A DNA stretch of 64,000 nucleotides from Kiloniella majae (GCF_002118315.1 NZ_MTSZ01000001.1:124001-188000), one strand, 5' to 3'; shown: positions 26,553 to 35,082, numbered from the stretch's first letter. The notes: generated from the sequence alone by a model not told the origin. A program made the numbers and translations.

Positions 26553-27938
26553 TTAGCCTGCCATTAACGACTGGGCCCTTGCCGCAGCTTTATCAGCTTT
26601 TGCAATATCGCCCAGTCCTTTGTGAGCGCGGGCAACATAGTTCCAGTTTTGAACGGATGTATTCTTCAATGCGCAGCGTTCGTTTGCCAAAGCCAAAGCA
26701 AGATCATAGCGTTTCGATCTCAAGGCAGCTTCCAGAAGCGTCCAGGCAATAATATCTCGCTGCGCATGGCTACCGCCCAGACGGTGGGTTCGATAGCGCA
26801 CAGCTAACAGGCGATCAACACAGCTATTATAGTTTTCGTTCTCGAAATCCTGTAGCGCCTGACAGAAAGGAAGTCCCACCTCACGGCTCATGGCAGTATT
26901 GGCATCGGTTGCATGATCAATGTAGCGTTCATTGGCTGTCAGCAGCTTTTTCGCGGCTTCAGTGCGCCCGTCAGAGACAAAGGTCATCATGGCATGGACA
27001 TCATTAAAAGCATAAAGGGTGTCCGAAGCACTGGGCTCCCACTTGTCTGCCAGTGACGCCCAACGATCTCCTACATCAACGCCGAGTAATTTCAGTCGCC
27101 ATAACAGTGCAGCAGCGTCAAGTTCTTCGTATTTATCAATCGTTTGATGCGGTGTTCTTAGATTATTGTCATAGACATCAAACACACGATCCATTTGGCC
27201 GATATCCAGGTGGAACAATGACAGATGCCACCATAGATGATTGGCAAAATGACTTTTTGACCAACTCGGGGCACGATCCCGCATAAAGCTGATACCGCCA
27301 GCCTGTCGTCCCTGCATTTCCATCACATGAGATACGGCATGAACAGCATAGGGATTATCCGGGCGGATCGCGAGCGACATCCGTCCCAGTTCTTCGGCCT
27401 GCAGATAATCAGAGTTCTCTTCAAGACCAAAAGAATAGAAGCCAAGGACAAATTCATAACCCGGCATATCTTCGTCCCAAAGGGCAAAGACCCGCGCGAC
27501 ACAATCCCGTTGTCCCGCAACATCACCAAGCAAAACATCTGTAAGATGGATCAATTGAAGAGCGAGAAGATCGTAAGGATAGCTGGTTAAAACAGCCTCC
27601 CACTGCTGAACAGCCCCGTAGAAATCCCCTTCAATCCAAGCTTTAACAGCTTTAATATGTCCCTTTTCCCGATCATTGGCTTTGTCCCAAAGTGCTTCGG
27701 CCGCATTCAACGCAGCAACCATTCTTTTATAGATACGGGTTTCAAGTGTTTGGGTCAGCCAGGCCGCCTTAAAACAATGCCCCATAATAAAGTCGGGATG
27801 CTCTTTGAGAACCTTGTCTATTCGTCCGATAGGATCACCATAAAAAGACATCGCACAAATATGTGCATCCTCCATGGCATCAATTGCTTTCTGATCTGAA
27901 TAGGAAACAGGAACACCACGAATATCTTTTAAGGTCAC
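26553..27938 (-). CDS. TTC38-like tetratricopeptide repeat protein, GTG start
   Basis: 461 residues of the same family as the protein at 2-1309. Shared blocks are GFYSFGLEENSDYLQAEELG, YAVHAVSHVMEMQGR, NHLWWHLSLFHLDIGQ and ALLWRLKLLGVDVGDRW. The frame opens at 27986, but GGAGAG ends 7 nt upstream of a GTG at 27938, giving the start VTLKDIRGVPVSYSDQ, which is preferred. No signal peptide or membrane segment, so cytoplasmic. Neighbours do not explain its role. Two paralogues within 26 kb suggest a lineage-specific expansion; function unknown. Confidence 0.85.
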   Translation of the reverse strand: MTLKDIRGVPVSYSDQKAIDAMEDAHICAMSFYGDPIGRIDKVLKEHPDFIMGHCFKAAWLTQTLETRIYKRMVAALNAAEALWDKANDREKGHIKAVKAWIEGDFYGAVQQWEAVLTSYPYDLLALQLIHLTDVLLGDVAGQRDCVARVFALWDEDMPGYEFVLGFYSFGLEENSDYLQAEELGRMSLAIRPDNPYAVHAVSHVMEMQGRQAGGISFMRDRAPSWSKSHFANHLWWHLSLFHLDIGQMDRVFDVYDNNLRTPHQTIDKYEELDAAALLWRLKLLGVDVGDRWASLADKWEPSASDTLYAFNDVHAMMTFVSDGRTEAAKKLLTANERYIDHATDANTAMSREVGLPFCQALQDFENENYNSCVDRLLAVRYRTHRLGGSHAQRDIIAWTLLEAALRSKRYDLALALANERCALKNTSVQNWNYVARAHKGLGDIAKADKAAARAQSLMAG

Positions 27939-28036
27939 GAACGATCTCTCCGTCTTTATAATTTGTCCGTCCCGAAGACTTACCATTAATAGGTTTATTA
28001 TGGTCTTAGAACAGAATTACCGGCTTTCTATTATTG

Positions 28037-28068
28037 GGGCTTCTCTTCCGATATAAGAAAAGAAGCCC
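28037..28068. terminator. hairpin downstream of methionine gamma-lyase gene
   Basis: GGGCTTCTCTT (28037-28047) pairs with AAAAGAAGCCC (28058-28068) with one mismatch. It lies between the lyase stop and the next gene in the same direction. A clear T run is lacking, so termination efficiency is uncertain. Confidence 0.45.
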
Positions 28069-28082
28069 TAGTTTACTCTTTT

Positions 28083-29315
28083 TTATGCGCTTTTGGGCAT
28101 AACACTTACGTTACGACCTCCGCCAGCAATTTCCAGTGCCTGATCCAAATCAGCGAGGATATCTTCTTCCTCTTCCAAACCAACGGACAGACGAACAAGG
28201 CTATCTGTAATATCATATTTCAGACGCTCTTCTTCCGTATAGGTAGAGTGGGTCATAGTCGCCGGATGCTGAATAAGTGTCTCTGCATCGCCAAGGCTAA
28301 CGGCACGTACGATCATCTGGCAAGCATCGATCATCTTTTGCCCCATATCCAGACCGCCCTTGAGCTCCAGAGCAATCATACCGCCAAAGTCAGACATCTG
28401 TTTCTTTGCAACAGCGTGCTGTTCAAAACTTTCAAGGCCGGGATAATAAACCTTGCTGACAAGTTTATGATTTTCAAGATACTGCGCAACCGTATGTGCC
28501 GTTTTGCAATGACGATCCATACGCAAGCTCAGGGTCTTCAAGCCGCGAAGGATAAGCTGTGCATCCTGTGGAGAGAGAACCGCGCCCGTCATATCTTTGA
28601 GACCAATCAGACGGATATCATGCATAAGTTCAGCAGAACCAACGATAGCACCCGCTGTCAGGTCGCCATGCCCGCCCAGATATTTGGTTGCGGAATGCAC
28701 AACCAGATCAGCGCCGAGTTCCAGCGGACGCTGAAGGTAAGGACTGCAATAGGTGTTATCGACAACAACGATAGCATTTTTGCTGTGTGCGACCTTTGAA
28801 ATTGCTTCAATATCAACCACACGCATATTCGGATTTGCCGGTGTTTCAAAATACACAACACGGGTCTTGTCGCTGATTTCATCTTCCAGCTTCGCAGGAT
28901 CTGTCAAATCAACGTGACGAACTTTAACGCCAAAACGTTCCAGACCATGATTAAAGAATGTGAAGGTACAGCCATATAGAGTACGGTCGACAATGATTTC
29001 ATCACCGGGCTTCACAAGCGTCCAGAAAGCAGATGTTATCGCCCCCATACCAGAAGAGGTCACGAGAGCAGCCTCACCTCCTTCGAGGATAGCCATGCGC
29101 TCTTCCAGCAAGGCCAGGGTCGGGTTGGAAATACGGCTGTAGATATAACCACCTTCTTCTTCTGCAAAACGGCGACCACCTTGCGCGGCGGAATCAAAAG
29201 CAAAGGTTGATGTCATGTAAACTGGCGGGTTCAACGCCCCTTGATGATCCAAAGGGTTATAGGCGTGGTGGATTGCACGAGTGGCAAAACCTTTTTTACC
29301 AGCAACATCAGACAT
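28083..29315 (-). CDS. mdeA: L-methionine gamma-lyase
   Basis: 410 residues, fold-type I PLP enzyme of the Cys/Met metabolism family. Lys211 in HSATKYLGGHGD forms the internal aldimine and Tyr114 stacks on PLP. Cys116 in LYGCTF is the residue that distinguishes methionine gamma-lyase from cystathionine gamma-lyases; numbering coincides with the Pseudomonas putida enzyme. Other matches are GFATRAIHHAYNP, YSRISNPT and SLGDAETLIQHPA.MTHS. Reaction: methionine to methanethiol, ammonia and 2-oxobutyrate. GGGAG lies nine nucleotides upstream of the ATG. It is divergent from a TyrR-like activator, and its promoter region has a sigma-54 element and a TyrR-type palindrome. Confidence 0.94.
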   Translation of the reverse strand: MSDVAGKKGFATRAIHHAYNPLDHQGALNPPVYMTSTFAFDSAAQGGRRFAEEEGGYIYSRISNPTLALLEERMAILEGGEAALVTSSGMGAITSAFWTLVKPGDEIIVDRTLYGCTFTFFNHGLERFGVKVRHVDLTDPAKLEDEISDKTRVVYFETPANPNMRVVDIEAISKVAHSKNAIVVVDNTYCSPYLQRPLELGADLVVHSATKYLGGHGDLTAGAIVGSAELMHDIRLIGLKDMTGAVLSPQDAQLILRGLKTLSLRMDRHCKTAHTVAQYLENHKLVSKVYYPGLESFEQHAVAKKQMSDFGGMIALELKGGLDMGQKMIDACQMIVRAVSLGDAETLIQHPATMTHSTYTEEERLKYDITDSLVRLSVGLEEEEDILADLDQALEIAGGGRNVSVMPKSA

Positions 29316-29359
29316 GTGTTTCTTCTCCCAGTATGAAGCATTTATTCTGCCACTGTTAC

Positions 29360-29376
29360 AGCAACTGTCATGCCAA
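29360..29376 (-). promoter_or_regulatory. sigma-54 (-24/-12) promoter of mdeA
   Basis: On the minus strand the sequence reads TTGGCATGACAGTTGCT. This is TGGCAyG-N4-TTGCW with one deviation from consensus and the correct GG-to-GC spacing. The predicted transcription start is about 29349, giving a 5' leader of roughly 35 nt before the mdeA ATG at 29315. Confidence 0.8.
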
Positions 29377-29422
29377 CAAATATAATTGTTTTATTTCAAA
29401 TAGTTATGCCATTGAACCTCAC

Positions 29423-29450
29423 ATTACTGTAAGAAATTTCTTACAGTAAT
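29423..29450. promoter_or_regulatory. 28-bp perfect palindrome with TyrR-type box, upstream activating site
   Basis: The 28 bp read identically on both strands. The core TGTAAG-N6-CTTACA (29428-29445) matches the TyrR box TGTAAA-N6-TTTACA at 10 of 12 positions. Its centre is about 87 bp upstream of the predicted mdeA start, a usual distance for a sigma-54 activator. AT-rich DNA lies between the two sites. Confidence 0.75.
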
Positions 29451-29505
29451 TATATGACTAACAGTCTGCTTCCTTATTATCTTTGATTTTTAAGCAAATA
29501 TATGC

Positions 29506-29539
29506 TGTAAATATTACCTTACGTAAGGAATATTTTACA
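29506..29539. promoter_or_regulatory. two overlapping TyrR-type boxes over the start of the regulator gene
   Basis: Box 1 is TGTAAA-N6-CTTACG (29506-29523) and box 2 is CGTAAG-N6-TTTACA (29522-29539). Together they form a near-perfect 34-bp inverted repeat that reaches the ATG at 29539. This position fits autorepression. Confidence 0.65.
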
Positions 29540-31098
29540 TGCGCGTACAATTAAAGGGCGACAACCGTTTAGGTATTACCTATGAAGTTTTGAACGTTCT
29601 GGTTAAATCCGGGCTTGATATCCGCAACATGGAGGTGACAACACACTTCATCTATATGGATATTCCCGCCTTGCGAAAATCAGAGCTGGAAGCTCTTACC
29701 GCTGCAGTGAAGTCCGTTCCGGGTATCCACGAAGTCAGCGCCATTGACCTTTTGCCGACAGAACGAAGACGTTTACAGTTACATGCCGTGCTATCCAGCT
29801 TGCCAGAGCCTGTCATCGCTATTGATACGAATGGGTACATCACACAGGCAAACGAGGCAGCCCAGGCGATAACCAAACAGACTGAATCTAAATTGCGCAA
29901 TGCCTCATTGGACACCCTACTGCACACATCCCTGATAACAACGCTTCAAAAATCTGCGTTTCATATAACCGAAACTGAAGCTATTTTGGGCGGAGAAACC
30001 TATCTACTTCGGGCAGAGCCGATTACATCAAAAGAAAAATCAGACAGTAAAATATCGGGCAGCGTTCTCATTTTCCAAAGACCGGCACAGCTTGGTCGCG
30101 CCTTTAGTGCCCTAGACACACGACAGGCTACACGGGGTTTTGACGCCATTCTTGGCGAAACAGAAATCATGCAAAATATAAAGGGGAAAGCCTTACGTCT
30201 CTCAAAAGTCGATGCTCCCCTTCTTATTCTAGGGGAAACAGGAACCGGTAAAGAGCTTTTTGCCCGCGCATGTCACGAAACCAGTAGTCGCAATAGAAAA
30301 CCTTTCCTTGCATTGAACTGCGCTGCCTTGCCAGAAAACCTGGCTGAAAGCGAGCTATTTGGCTATGCCCCCGGCGCTTTTACCTCTGCAGTGAAAGGCG
30401 GCAAACCCGGTTTACTTGAACTGGCAGACACAGGCACACTCTTTCTCGATGAAATTGGCGAACTATCCCCTTATTTGCAGGCAAAGCTTTTAAGGTTTTT
30501 GCAAGATGGAATTTTTAGACGTGTTGGCGGTACAAAGGAAATCAAAGTAAACGTCCGGGTAATCAGTGCAACCAACCGACATCTGGAAGATATGGTTACA
30601 ACAGGTTCATTCAGAGAGGATCTTTATTATCGCCTGAACGTACTTTCCATAACACTCCCCCCGCTTCGGCAGCGAAAAGGAGACATCCCTCTCTTGACCA
30701 AGCACTTTATTAACCGCGCATCGAAACAGGTGAACTGCCCGCCCCCCAAGACATCTCCAGAGCTTCTCTCTCTGCTCAACAATCACCCATGGCCCGGCAA
30801 TATTCGCCAAATGGAAAATGCCCTTTTCCGAGCAGTATCCCTTTGTGATGGAGCAGAACTCACAACAAAAGATATAGAATTTTCCAATACGCAATCGCTG
30901 AAAGCAGAACCGGCATCAAATGTGGCCTTTGATAGCGCCACCAACTACAAAGAAGCTCTGGAAGCATTCGAGAAAAACCTTTTCTCAAACTTGTATCCGC
31001 AACATCCGAGTAGCAGAAAACTTGCAAAGGTACTTGCCGTTTCTCACACAACCGTTGCTGAAAAACTTAAAAAATATGGTATCGTAGATACAAAGTAG
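29539..31098 (+). CDS. TyrR/PhhR-like transcriptional activator (ACT-PAS-AAA+-HTH)
   Basis: 519 residues. The N-terminal ACT domain (about 1-70, starting MRVQLKGDNRLGITYEVL) binds an amino-acid effector in TyrR. A PAS domain follows (about 78-180) and then an AAA+ sigma-54-interaction domain (about 203-430), with Walker A GETGTGKE and Walker B LFLDEIGE. A C-terminal TyrR-type helix-turn-helix ends the protein (SSRKLAKVLAVSHTTVAEKLKKYGI). The loop that contacts sigma-54, GAFTGA in the family, is GAFTSA (279-284). E. coli TyrR has lost this motif, so near-conservation here favours genuine sigma-54 activation. It is divergent from mdeA with TyrR-type sites in between, so mdeA is the obvious target. 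The effector may be aromatic amino acids or methionine. Confidence 0.92.
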   Translation: MRVQLKGDNRLGITYEVLNVLVKSGLDIRNMEVTTHFIYMDIPALRKSELEALTAAVKSVPGIHEVSAIDLLPTERRRLQLHAVLSSLPEPVIAIDTNGYITQANEAAQAITKQTESKLRNASLDTLLHTSLITTLQKSAFHITETEAILGGETYLLRAEPITSKEKSDSKISGSVLIFQRPAQLGRAFSALDTRQATRGFDAILGETEIMQNIKGKALRLSKVDAPLLILGETGTGKELFARACHETSSRNRKPFLALNCAALPENLAESELFGYAPGAFTSAVKGGKPGLLELADTGTLFLDEIGELSPYLQAKLLRFLQDGIFRRVGGTKEIKVNVRVISATNRHLEDMVTTGSFREDLYYRLNVLSITLPPLRQRKGDIPLLTKHFINRASKQVNCPPPKTSPELLSLLNNHPWPGNIRQMENALFRAVSLCDGAELTTKDIEFSNTQSLKAEPASNVAFDSATNYKEALEAFEKNLFSNLYPQHPSSRKLAKVLAVSHTTVAEKLKKYGIVDTK

Positions 31099-31241
31099 AA
31101 GGCACAACATACAACTACCGATTAATCTATTAAACTTCACCTGCGGCAGAAAAGCGCAAGTAAATTACTCAAGAACTACTCAAAACCAATTTAAACTATT
31201 GCTTTCATAACATTTAACCCAAAAAACACGGCTACAAAGAT

Positions 31242-31264
31242 ACAACCTTATGGTTGTCATTTTT
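31242..31264 (+). terminator. weak hairpin terminator after TyrR-like gene
   Basis: ACAACC (31242-31247) pairs with GGTTGT (31252-31257) around TTAT, followed by CATTTTT. The stem is short. The rest of the 336-bp interval from 31099 to 31434 contains no gene or recognisable site beyond a duplicated ACTCAA. Confidence 0.45.
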
Positions 31265-31434
31265 AATTTCTCTTAACTCTTAGCCCTGATAATACAAAGG
31301 GAAACACCTGTGAGTTACCTTGCCACGTCTTTGATAAAATAAAGTCGGGGCTTTTGTTTTTTAGGCAATGCCGTCATGTAGCTTGCAAACACATTCGATT
31401 TTCGAGTGTTAATGTTATATTGAAAGAGTTCGCA

Positions 31435-33129
31435 ATGTTTATCACTAATTTCCAAATCAAACATTTGGGTATGATTTTTTCAGCCGTACTGTTGGCTGTT
31501 GTCTGCGTTGTCGGAGCGACAACCTACTACAGCCACAAAGGCAACGAAGACATTAATCATCATTGGGATAGGTTCAGTAAAGTTGATTACGGCAAACAGC
31601 TTGCCGTTACAGACTTACAGCGAGCACTCGGATTTGGCGGATTAATACATCAATTCAAGAACTATGTCCTGCGCCAGGATGAACCGCGTGTTGCTAAAAT
31701 TAATACTGCAATCTCTAGCGCAAAAAAGGCATTGGATAGCTATCGGAATCTGGGGATTACCAAACAGGAAACTGACGCCCTGAACAGTATTACCGCTGTT
31801 GTTGATAACTATAAATCAAAGCTGGCTGAAGCACAGACAATGATCAAGGCAAGAAAATCACCACAAGAGATTGATGCTGCAGTTAAAATTGATGACACCC
31901 CTGCCATCGACGGCATTGCGATATTAAATGCAACGGTTCAAAAACAGATCAAACTGGACACACAATCCGTTCATCAATCACTTAATTTTGTCGACAGCTT
32001 GAATACCTTTGCCCTGACATCTGTCTTTATTTTTCTCATCTTTATGTCCGGCATGAACCTTTGGTGGAGCAGCAATCACCTCAACAAACCAATCACGTCG
32101 CTTACATCAGTAATGACCCGTTTGGCCGAAGGTGATCTATCTATCAAAGTACCTGCGGTAGAATGGAAAAATGAAATTGGGCAAATGGCCCGTGCCGTTC
32201 TGGTTTTTAAAGAGAACGCCGAAAAAATTCGCACAATGGAGACAGAACAAAAAGCAAGAGAAGAACAAGCTACTAATGAACGTAAAACCTTGATTAATCA
32301 GCTCGCTAACGATTTTGAAAATCAGGTTGGATCTACCATTCGCGAAGTCAGCAATGCAGCAACTGGTATGGAAACATCCGCTCAGCTTCTGGCAAAAACG
32401 GCCGCAAGCACATCTGAACAGGCAACTTCCGTAGCCGCCGCATCTGATGAAGCCGCATCAAATGTACAGACAGTCGCCGCTGCTGCCGAAGAGCTATCGG
32501 CCTCGGAACGCGAAATCAATCGACAGGTTGGGCGCTCTTCTGAAGTTGTTGCCGTCGCCGTTGAAAAAGCAGGTGGGGCACATGAGACAGTTGGAACGTT
32601 GGTCAGCTCTGTTGATGAAATCGGTAAGGTTGTTGAATTGATTACCGGCATTGCAGAGCAAACTAACCTTCTCGCCCTTAACGCCACGATTGAAGCAGCA
32701 CGTGCAGGTGAAGCCGGTAAAGGTTTTGCCGTTGTTGCCAGCGAAGTGAAAAACCTCGCCAATCAAACGGCCAAAGCGACTGAAGAAATTTCCGGTCAAA
32801 TTTCCAACGTACAGTCCGTCACAGAGGATGCTGCAAAAGCATTGGAAGCCATAGGAAACTCAATTCGTGAAGTAAATGAGATCGGCGAAGCCATTTCCAC
32901 CGCTGTTGAAGAACAGGGTGCAGCAACCCAGGAAATTGCCCGTAATGTGGAACAGGCATCCGCAGGCACCCGTGAAGTATCCAGCAATATTCAGCATGTA
33001 AGACAAGCCGCCGCAGACACAGGGGAAACAGCGAAAGAAATACTGAACGCCTCTAGCAGTTTGTCACAACAATCCGTGCATCTTCAGCAAGGTCTGGATG
33101 CCTTCCTATCCCAAGTTCGCAGTGGATAA
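31435..33129 (+). CDS. methyl-accepting chemotaxis protein
   Basis: 564 residues. TM1 is about 11-31. The ~160-residue periplasmic helical ligand domain is probably four-helix-bundle-like, judging by regular helices and no Cache motif. TM2 is about 192-210, then HAMP, then a C-terminal signalling coiled coil. Its hairpin tip [31 protein letters not shown] is split by the family-typical Glu/Gln methylation positions. The ATG at 31435 has AAAGAG 6-8 nt upstream; the frame extends to 31354 but that leader is not signal-like. There is no C-terminal pentapeptide tether. Ligand unknown; orphan gene without che genes nearby. Confidence 0.92.
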   Translation: MFITNFQIKHLGMIFSAVLLAVVCVVGATTYYSHKGNEDINHHWDRFSKVDYGKQLAVTDLQRALGFGGLIHQFKNYVLRQDEPRVAKINTAISSAKKALDSYRNLGITKQETDALNSITAVVDNYKSKLAEAQTMIKARKSPQEIDAAVKIDDTPAIDGIAILNATVQKQIKLDTQSVHQSLNFVDSLNTFALTSVFIFLIFMSGMNLWWSSNHLNKPITSLTSVMTRLAEGDLSIKVPAVEWKNEIGQMARAVLVFKENAEKIRTMETEQKAREEQATNERKTLINQLANDFENQVGSTIREVSNAATGMETSAQLLAKTAASTSEQATSVAAASDEAASNVQTVAAAAEELSASEREINRQVGRSSEVVAVAVEKAGGAHETVGTLVSSVDEIGKVVELITGIAEQTNLLALNATIEAARAGEAGKGFAVVASEVKNLANQTAKATEEISGQISNVQSVTEDAAKALEAIGNSIREVNEIGEAISTAVEEQGAATQEIARNVEQASAGTREVSSNIQHVRQAAADTGETAKEILNASSSLSQQSVHLQQGLDAFLSQVRSG

Positions 33130-33173
33130 GATCATAGTATTATCTCGTCACAACTAAGAACGTGAATGAGGCA

Positions 33174-33199
33174 AAGGGCTGGAAAACATTCCAGCCCTT
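33174..33199. terminator. hairpin between chemoreceptor and haemoglobin genes
   Basis: AAGGGCTGGAA (33174-33184) pairs perfectly with TTCCAGCCCTT (33189-33199) around AACA. A weak GTTACTT tail follows on the plus side. It lies between convergent genes. Confidence 0.65.
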
Positions 33200-33234
33200 G
33201 TTACTTCCAGTAGACGCTGACTCAATTCAATAAA

Positions 33235-33636
33235 TTAAGACCCTATTTTCACGTCTTCAGGTTTGTAAAAAATCCCCAACATCAAGCTTTGGGCAATTCT
33301 TTCGGCTTTTTCCTGAATATGGTCAGCGATTTCTGGCGTAAACAACTGCTGATTTGTTTCCTGGAAAAGTTCTAGCCACCGAGCAAACAGGTCGCGTTTG
33401 ATACCATCAACCTTCATATGGACCATCATGGGGTTCCCCTTGTACTGACCAGAAGTCAGCAAAACAGAAGACCAAAAACGACACATCGTCGCCAGATGAG
33501 GATCCCATTGATCCCCTATGCTATTATTAAAAACATCTTTTAGCAGCGGGTCTTGACGAACACGATCATAAAAACTGTGCACCATCCTGTGAATGGTTTC
33601 ATCTGTAATTTCTGTAAAGGGCTGGTGCATTTCCAT
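33235..33636 (-). CDS. group III truncated haemoglobin
   Basis: 133 residues. FYDRVRQDPLLKDVF at the B/E region, MCRFWSSVLL, YKGNPM and His73, the likely proximal haem ligand (F8), match group III (trHbP/Ctb-like) globins. Phe22 and Tyr23 fall in the B-helix distal pocket. Such proteins bind O2 or NO; a detoxification or microaerobic role is family knowledge, not shown here. The gene stands alone. Its upstream 326-bp region is shared with the divergent methyltransferase gene and carries a direct repeat. Confidence 0.92.
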   Translation of the reverse strand: MEMHQPFTEITDETIHRMVHSFYDRVRQDPLLKDVFNNSIGDQWDPHLATMCRFWSSVLLTSGQYKGNPMMVHMKVDGIKRDLFARWLELFQETNQQLFTPEIADHIQEKAERIAQSLMLGIFYKPEDVKIGS

Positions 33637-33743
33637 GTACTCAATAAAACAAACAATAAGATGGTTATAATATATATCTTTTAATTTGCGAATGGTAAAA
33701 TTGTCGCAAGATAAAACACGCTAATACATTGCCCCAAATATTT

Positions 33744-33785
33744 GGTTAAATCTCGAATTAATATCGCGGTTAAATCGGGATTAAT
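33744..33785. promoter_or_regulatory. direct repeat upstream of haemoglobin and methyltransferase genes
   Basis: GGTTAAATC-N4-ATTAAT at 33744-33762 is repeated as GGTTAAATC-N3-ATTAAT at 33768-33785, a 24-bp period. The position, about 110-150 bp from the haemoglobin start and 180-220 bp from the methyltransferase start, suits an operator. No regulator can be named. The remainder of 33637-33962 contains only the hairpin listed next. Confidence 0.45.
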
Positions 33786-33889
33786 TCAGACAAAATAAAA
33801 CCGCCTCTTTTGCACTGAGAGCGTTTTTGGGCTACATAGTGTCGCGCGGGCGTCTGTACGCTTGCAAGACAATGTATATTTAATAAGAA

Positions 33890-33910
33890 AACCCCGAAAG
33901 AATTGGGGTT
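33890..33910 (+). terminator. hairpin in methyltransferase leader
   Basis: AACCCC (33890-33895) and GGGGTT (33905-33910) form a stem with a 9-nt loop, followed by ATTGTTTAT, 52 bp before the methyltransferase ATG. It may be an attenuator or a weak terminator. Confidence 0.4.
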
Positions 33911-33962
33911 ATTGTTTATAAATTACTGGGTAGATACCCTACTTTACCGGAGACGCACCGAT

Positions 33963-34865
33963 ATGACCCGTACGATCGTTAGTTCAGCGACCAAAGAGAT
34001 CGCAATTGGTTTTGATGATCCCTTCTGTATTATTGGTGAGCGGATCAACCCGACAGGCCGTAAGAAGCTTGCGGAAGAAATGGCCAATGGCGATTACAGC
34101 CGTGTTGAAGCCGATTGTCTGGCACAGGTTGCAGCAGGCGCACACATGCTGGACGTCAACGCAGGCATTCCCCTGGCGGATGAGCCGAAAATCCTTGCAG
34201 AAACCATTCAACTGGTTCAGGGCCTGACAGATCTTCCCCTTTGCATTGACTCTTCCATCATTGATGCGCTGGAAGCTGGTCTGAAAGTATATAAAGGTCG
34301 TGCGCTTGTTAATTCGGTAACTGGTGAAGATGAATCTCTTGAGCGCGTTCTACCGCTTGTTAAAAAGTATGACGCTGCTGTAGTTGCTATTTCCAACGAT
34401 GAGACCGGTATCTCTGAAGATCCGAACGTACGGTACGAAGTAGCCAAGAAAATTGTTGAGCGTGCTGCTGATCACGGTATTTCTCACGATCGCGTTGTTG
34501 TTGATCCCCTCGTGATGCCAATTGGTGCCATGGGCACAGCCGGGAAACAGGTCTTTGCCCTGCTCCACCGTCTAAAAACAGAACTTGGTGTCAACACCAC
34601 CTGTGGCGCATCCAACATTTCATTCGGTCTTCCGAACCGTCACGCCATGAACGCGCACTTCCTCGCCATGGCAGCTGCTGCTGGTATGACATCTGCGATC
34701 ATGAACCCTCTGCACGAAGAAGAGCTTGCAGGTATCCGTGCCTCTGACGTTCTGCTTGCAAAAGATCAGGATTGCCTGAAGTGGATTGCAAAATACCGTG
34801 AGCCTGTACCTGAAGGTCAAGTTAGCGCACGTGGCGAACGTCGTAACAGACGCAAACGCGCCTAA
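33963..34865 (+). CDS. stand-alone methyltetrahydrofolate:corrinoid methyltransferase-type (pterin-binding) protein
   Basis: 300 residues, TIM-barrel pterin-binding family shared by AcsE/MeTr and the folate domain of MetH. Motifs are IIGERINPTGRKKL, DVNAGIPLADEP, CIDSSI, NSVTGED and CGASNISFGLPNRHAMN, which line the pterin and corrinoid face. The ATG at 33963 (GGAG ten nucleotides upstream) is preferred over the frame opening at 33903. There is no cobalamin- or homocysteine-binding domain, so it needs a partner. In several Alphaproteobacteria methionine synthase is split into separate subunits, and this protein could be the folate subunit. A role in methyl-group transfer from methylated amines is the alternative. 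The C terminus is an Arg/Lys-rich tail. A strong terminator follows. Confidence 0.85.
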   Translation: MTRTIVSSATKEIAIGFDDPFCIIGERINPTGRKKLAEEMANGDYSRVEADCLAQVAAGAHMLDVNAGIPLADEPKILAETIQLVQGLTDLPLCIDSSIIDALEAGLKVYKGRALVNSVTGEDESLERVLPLVKKYDAAVVAISNDETGISEDPNVRYEVAKKIVERAADHGISHDRVVVDPLVMPIGAMGTAGKQVFALLHRLKTELGVNTTCGASNISFGLPNRHAMNAHFLAMAAAAGMTSAIMNPLHEEELAGIRASDVLLAKDQDCLKWIAKYREPVPEGQVSARGERRNRRKRA

Positions 34866-34892
34866 GTAAAAATCTCACTATTGAGAACACGC

Positions 34893-34923
34893 AAAACCCC
34901 GCCATCCGGCGGGGTTTTCTTTT
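34893..34923 (+). terminator. Rho-independent terminator after pterin-binding gene
   Basis: AAAACCCCGCC (34893-34903) pairs perfectly with GGCGGGGTTTT (34908-34918) around ATCC and is followed by CTTTTG. The interval from here to 35082 has no intact gene. Confidence 0.92.
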
Positions 34924-35082
34924 GATATCACATCAAGGCTAGAGAACTCAAAACCATTGAGGTTACCCCAAATCGTCTGAACGATCTCAATCTTCTATGG
35001 TTATGGTGATCTGGCGTATATGGGATCTGGGGTGATCGCCTTTGTCAAACGTCACCAAGAACAAGGCTATCACCAAAGACAT

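Noticed and set aside
28248-28799. 183-codon plus-strand open frame
   Set aside because: Fully opposite mdeA, whose active-site residues are all present; no recognisable protein features.
33637-33962. Cobalamin or SAM riboswitch before the pterin-binding methyltransferase gene
   Set aside because: I could not identify a B12 box or SAM-type core; only a small hairpin and a direct repeat are visible. A covariance-model search would settle it.
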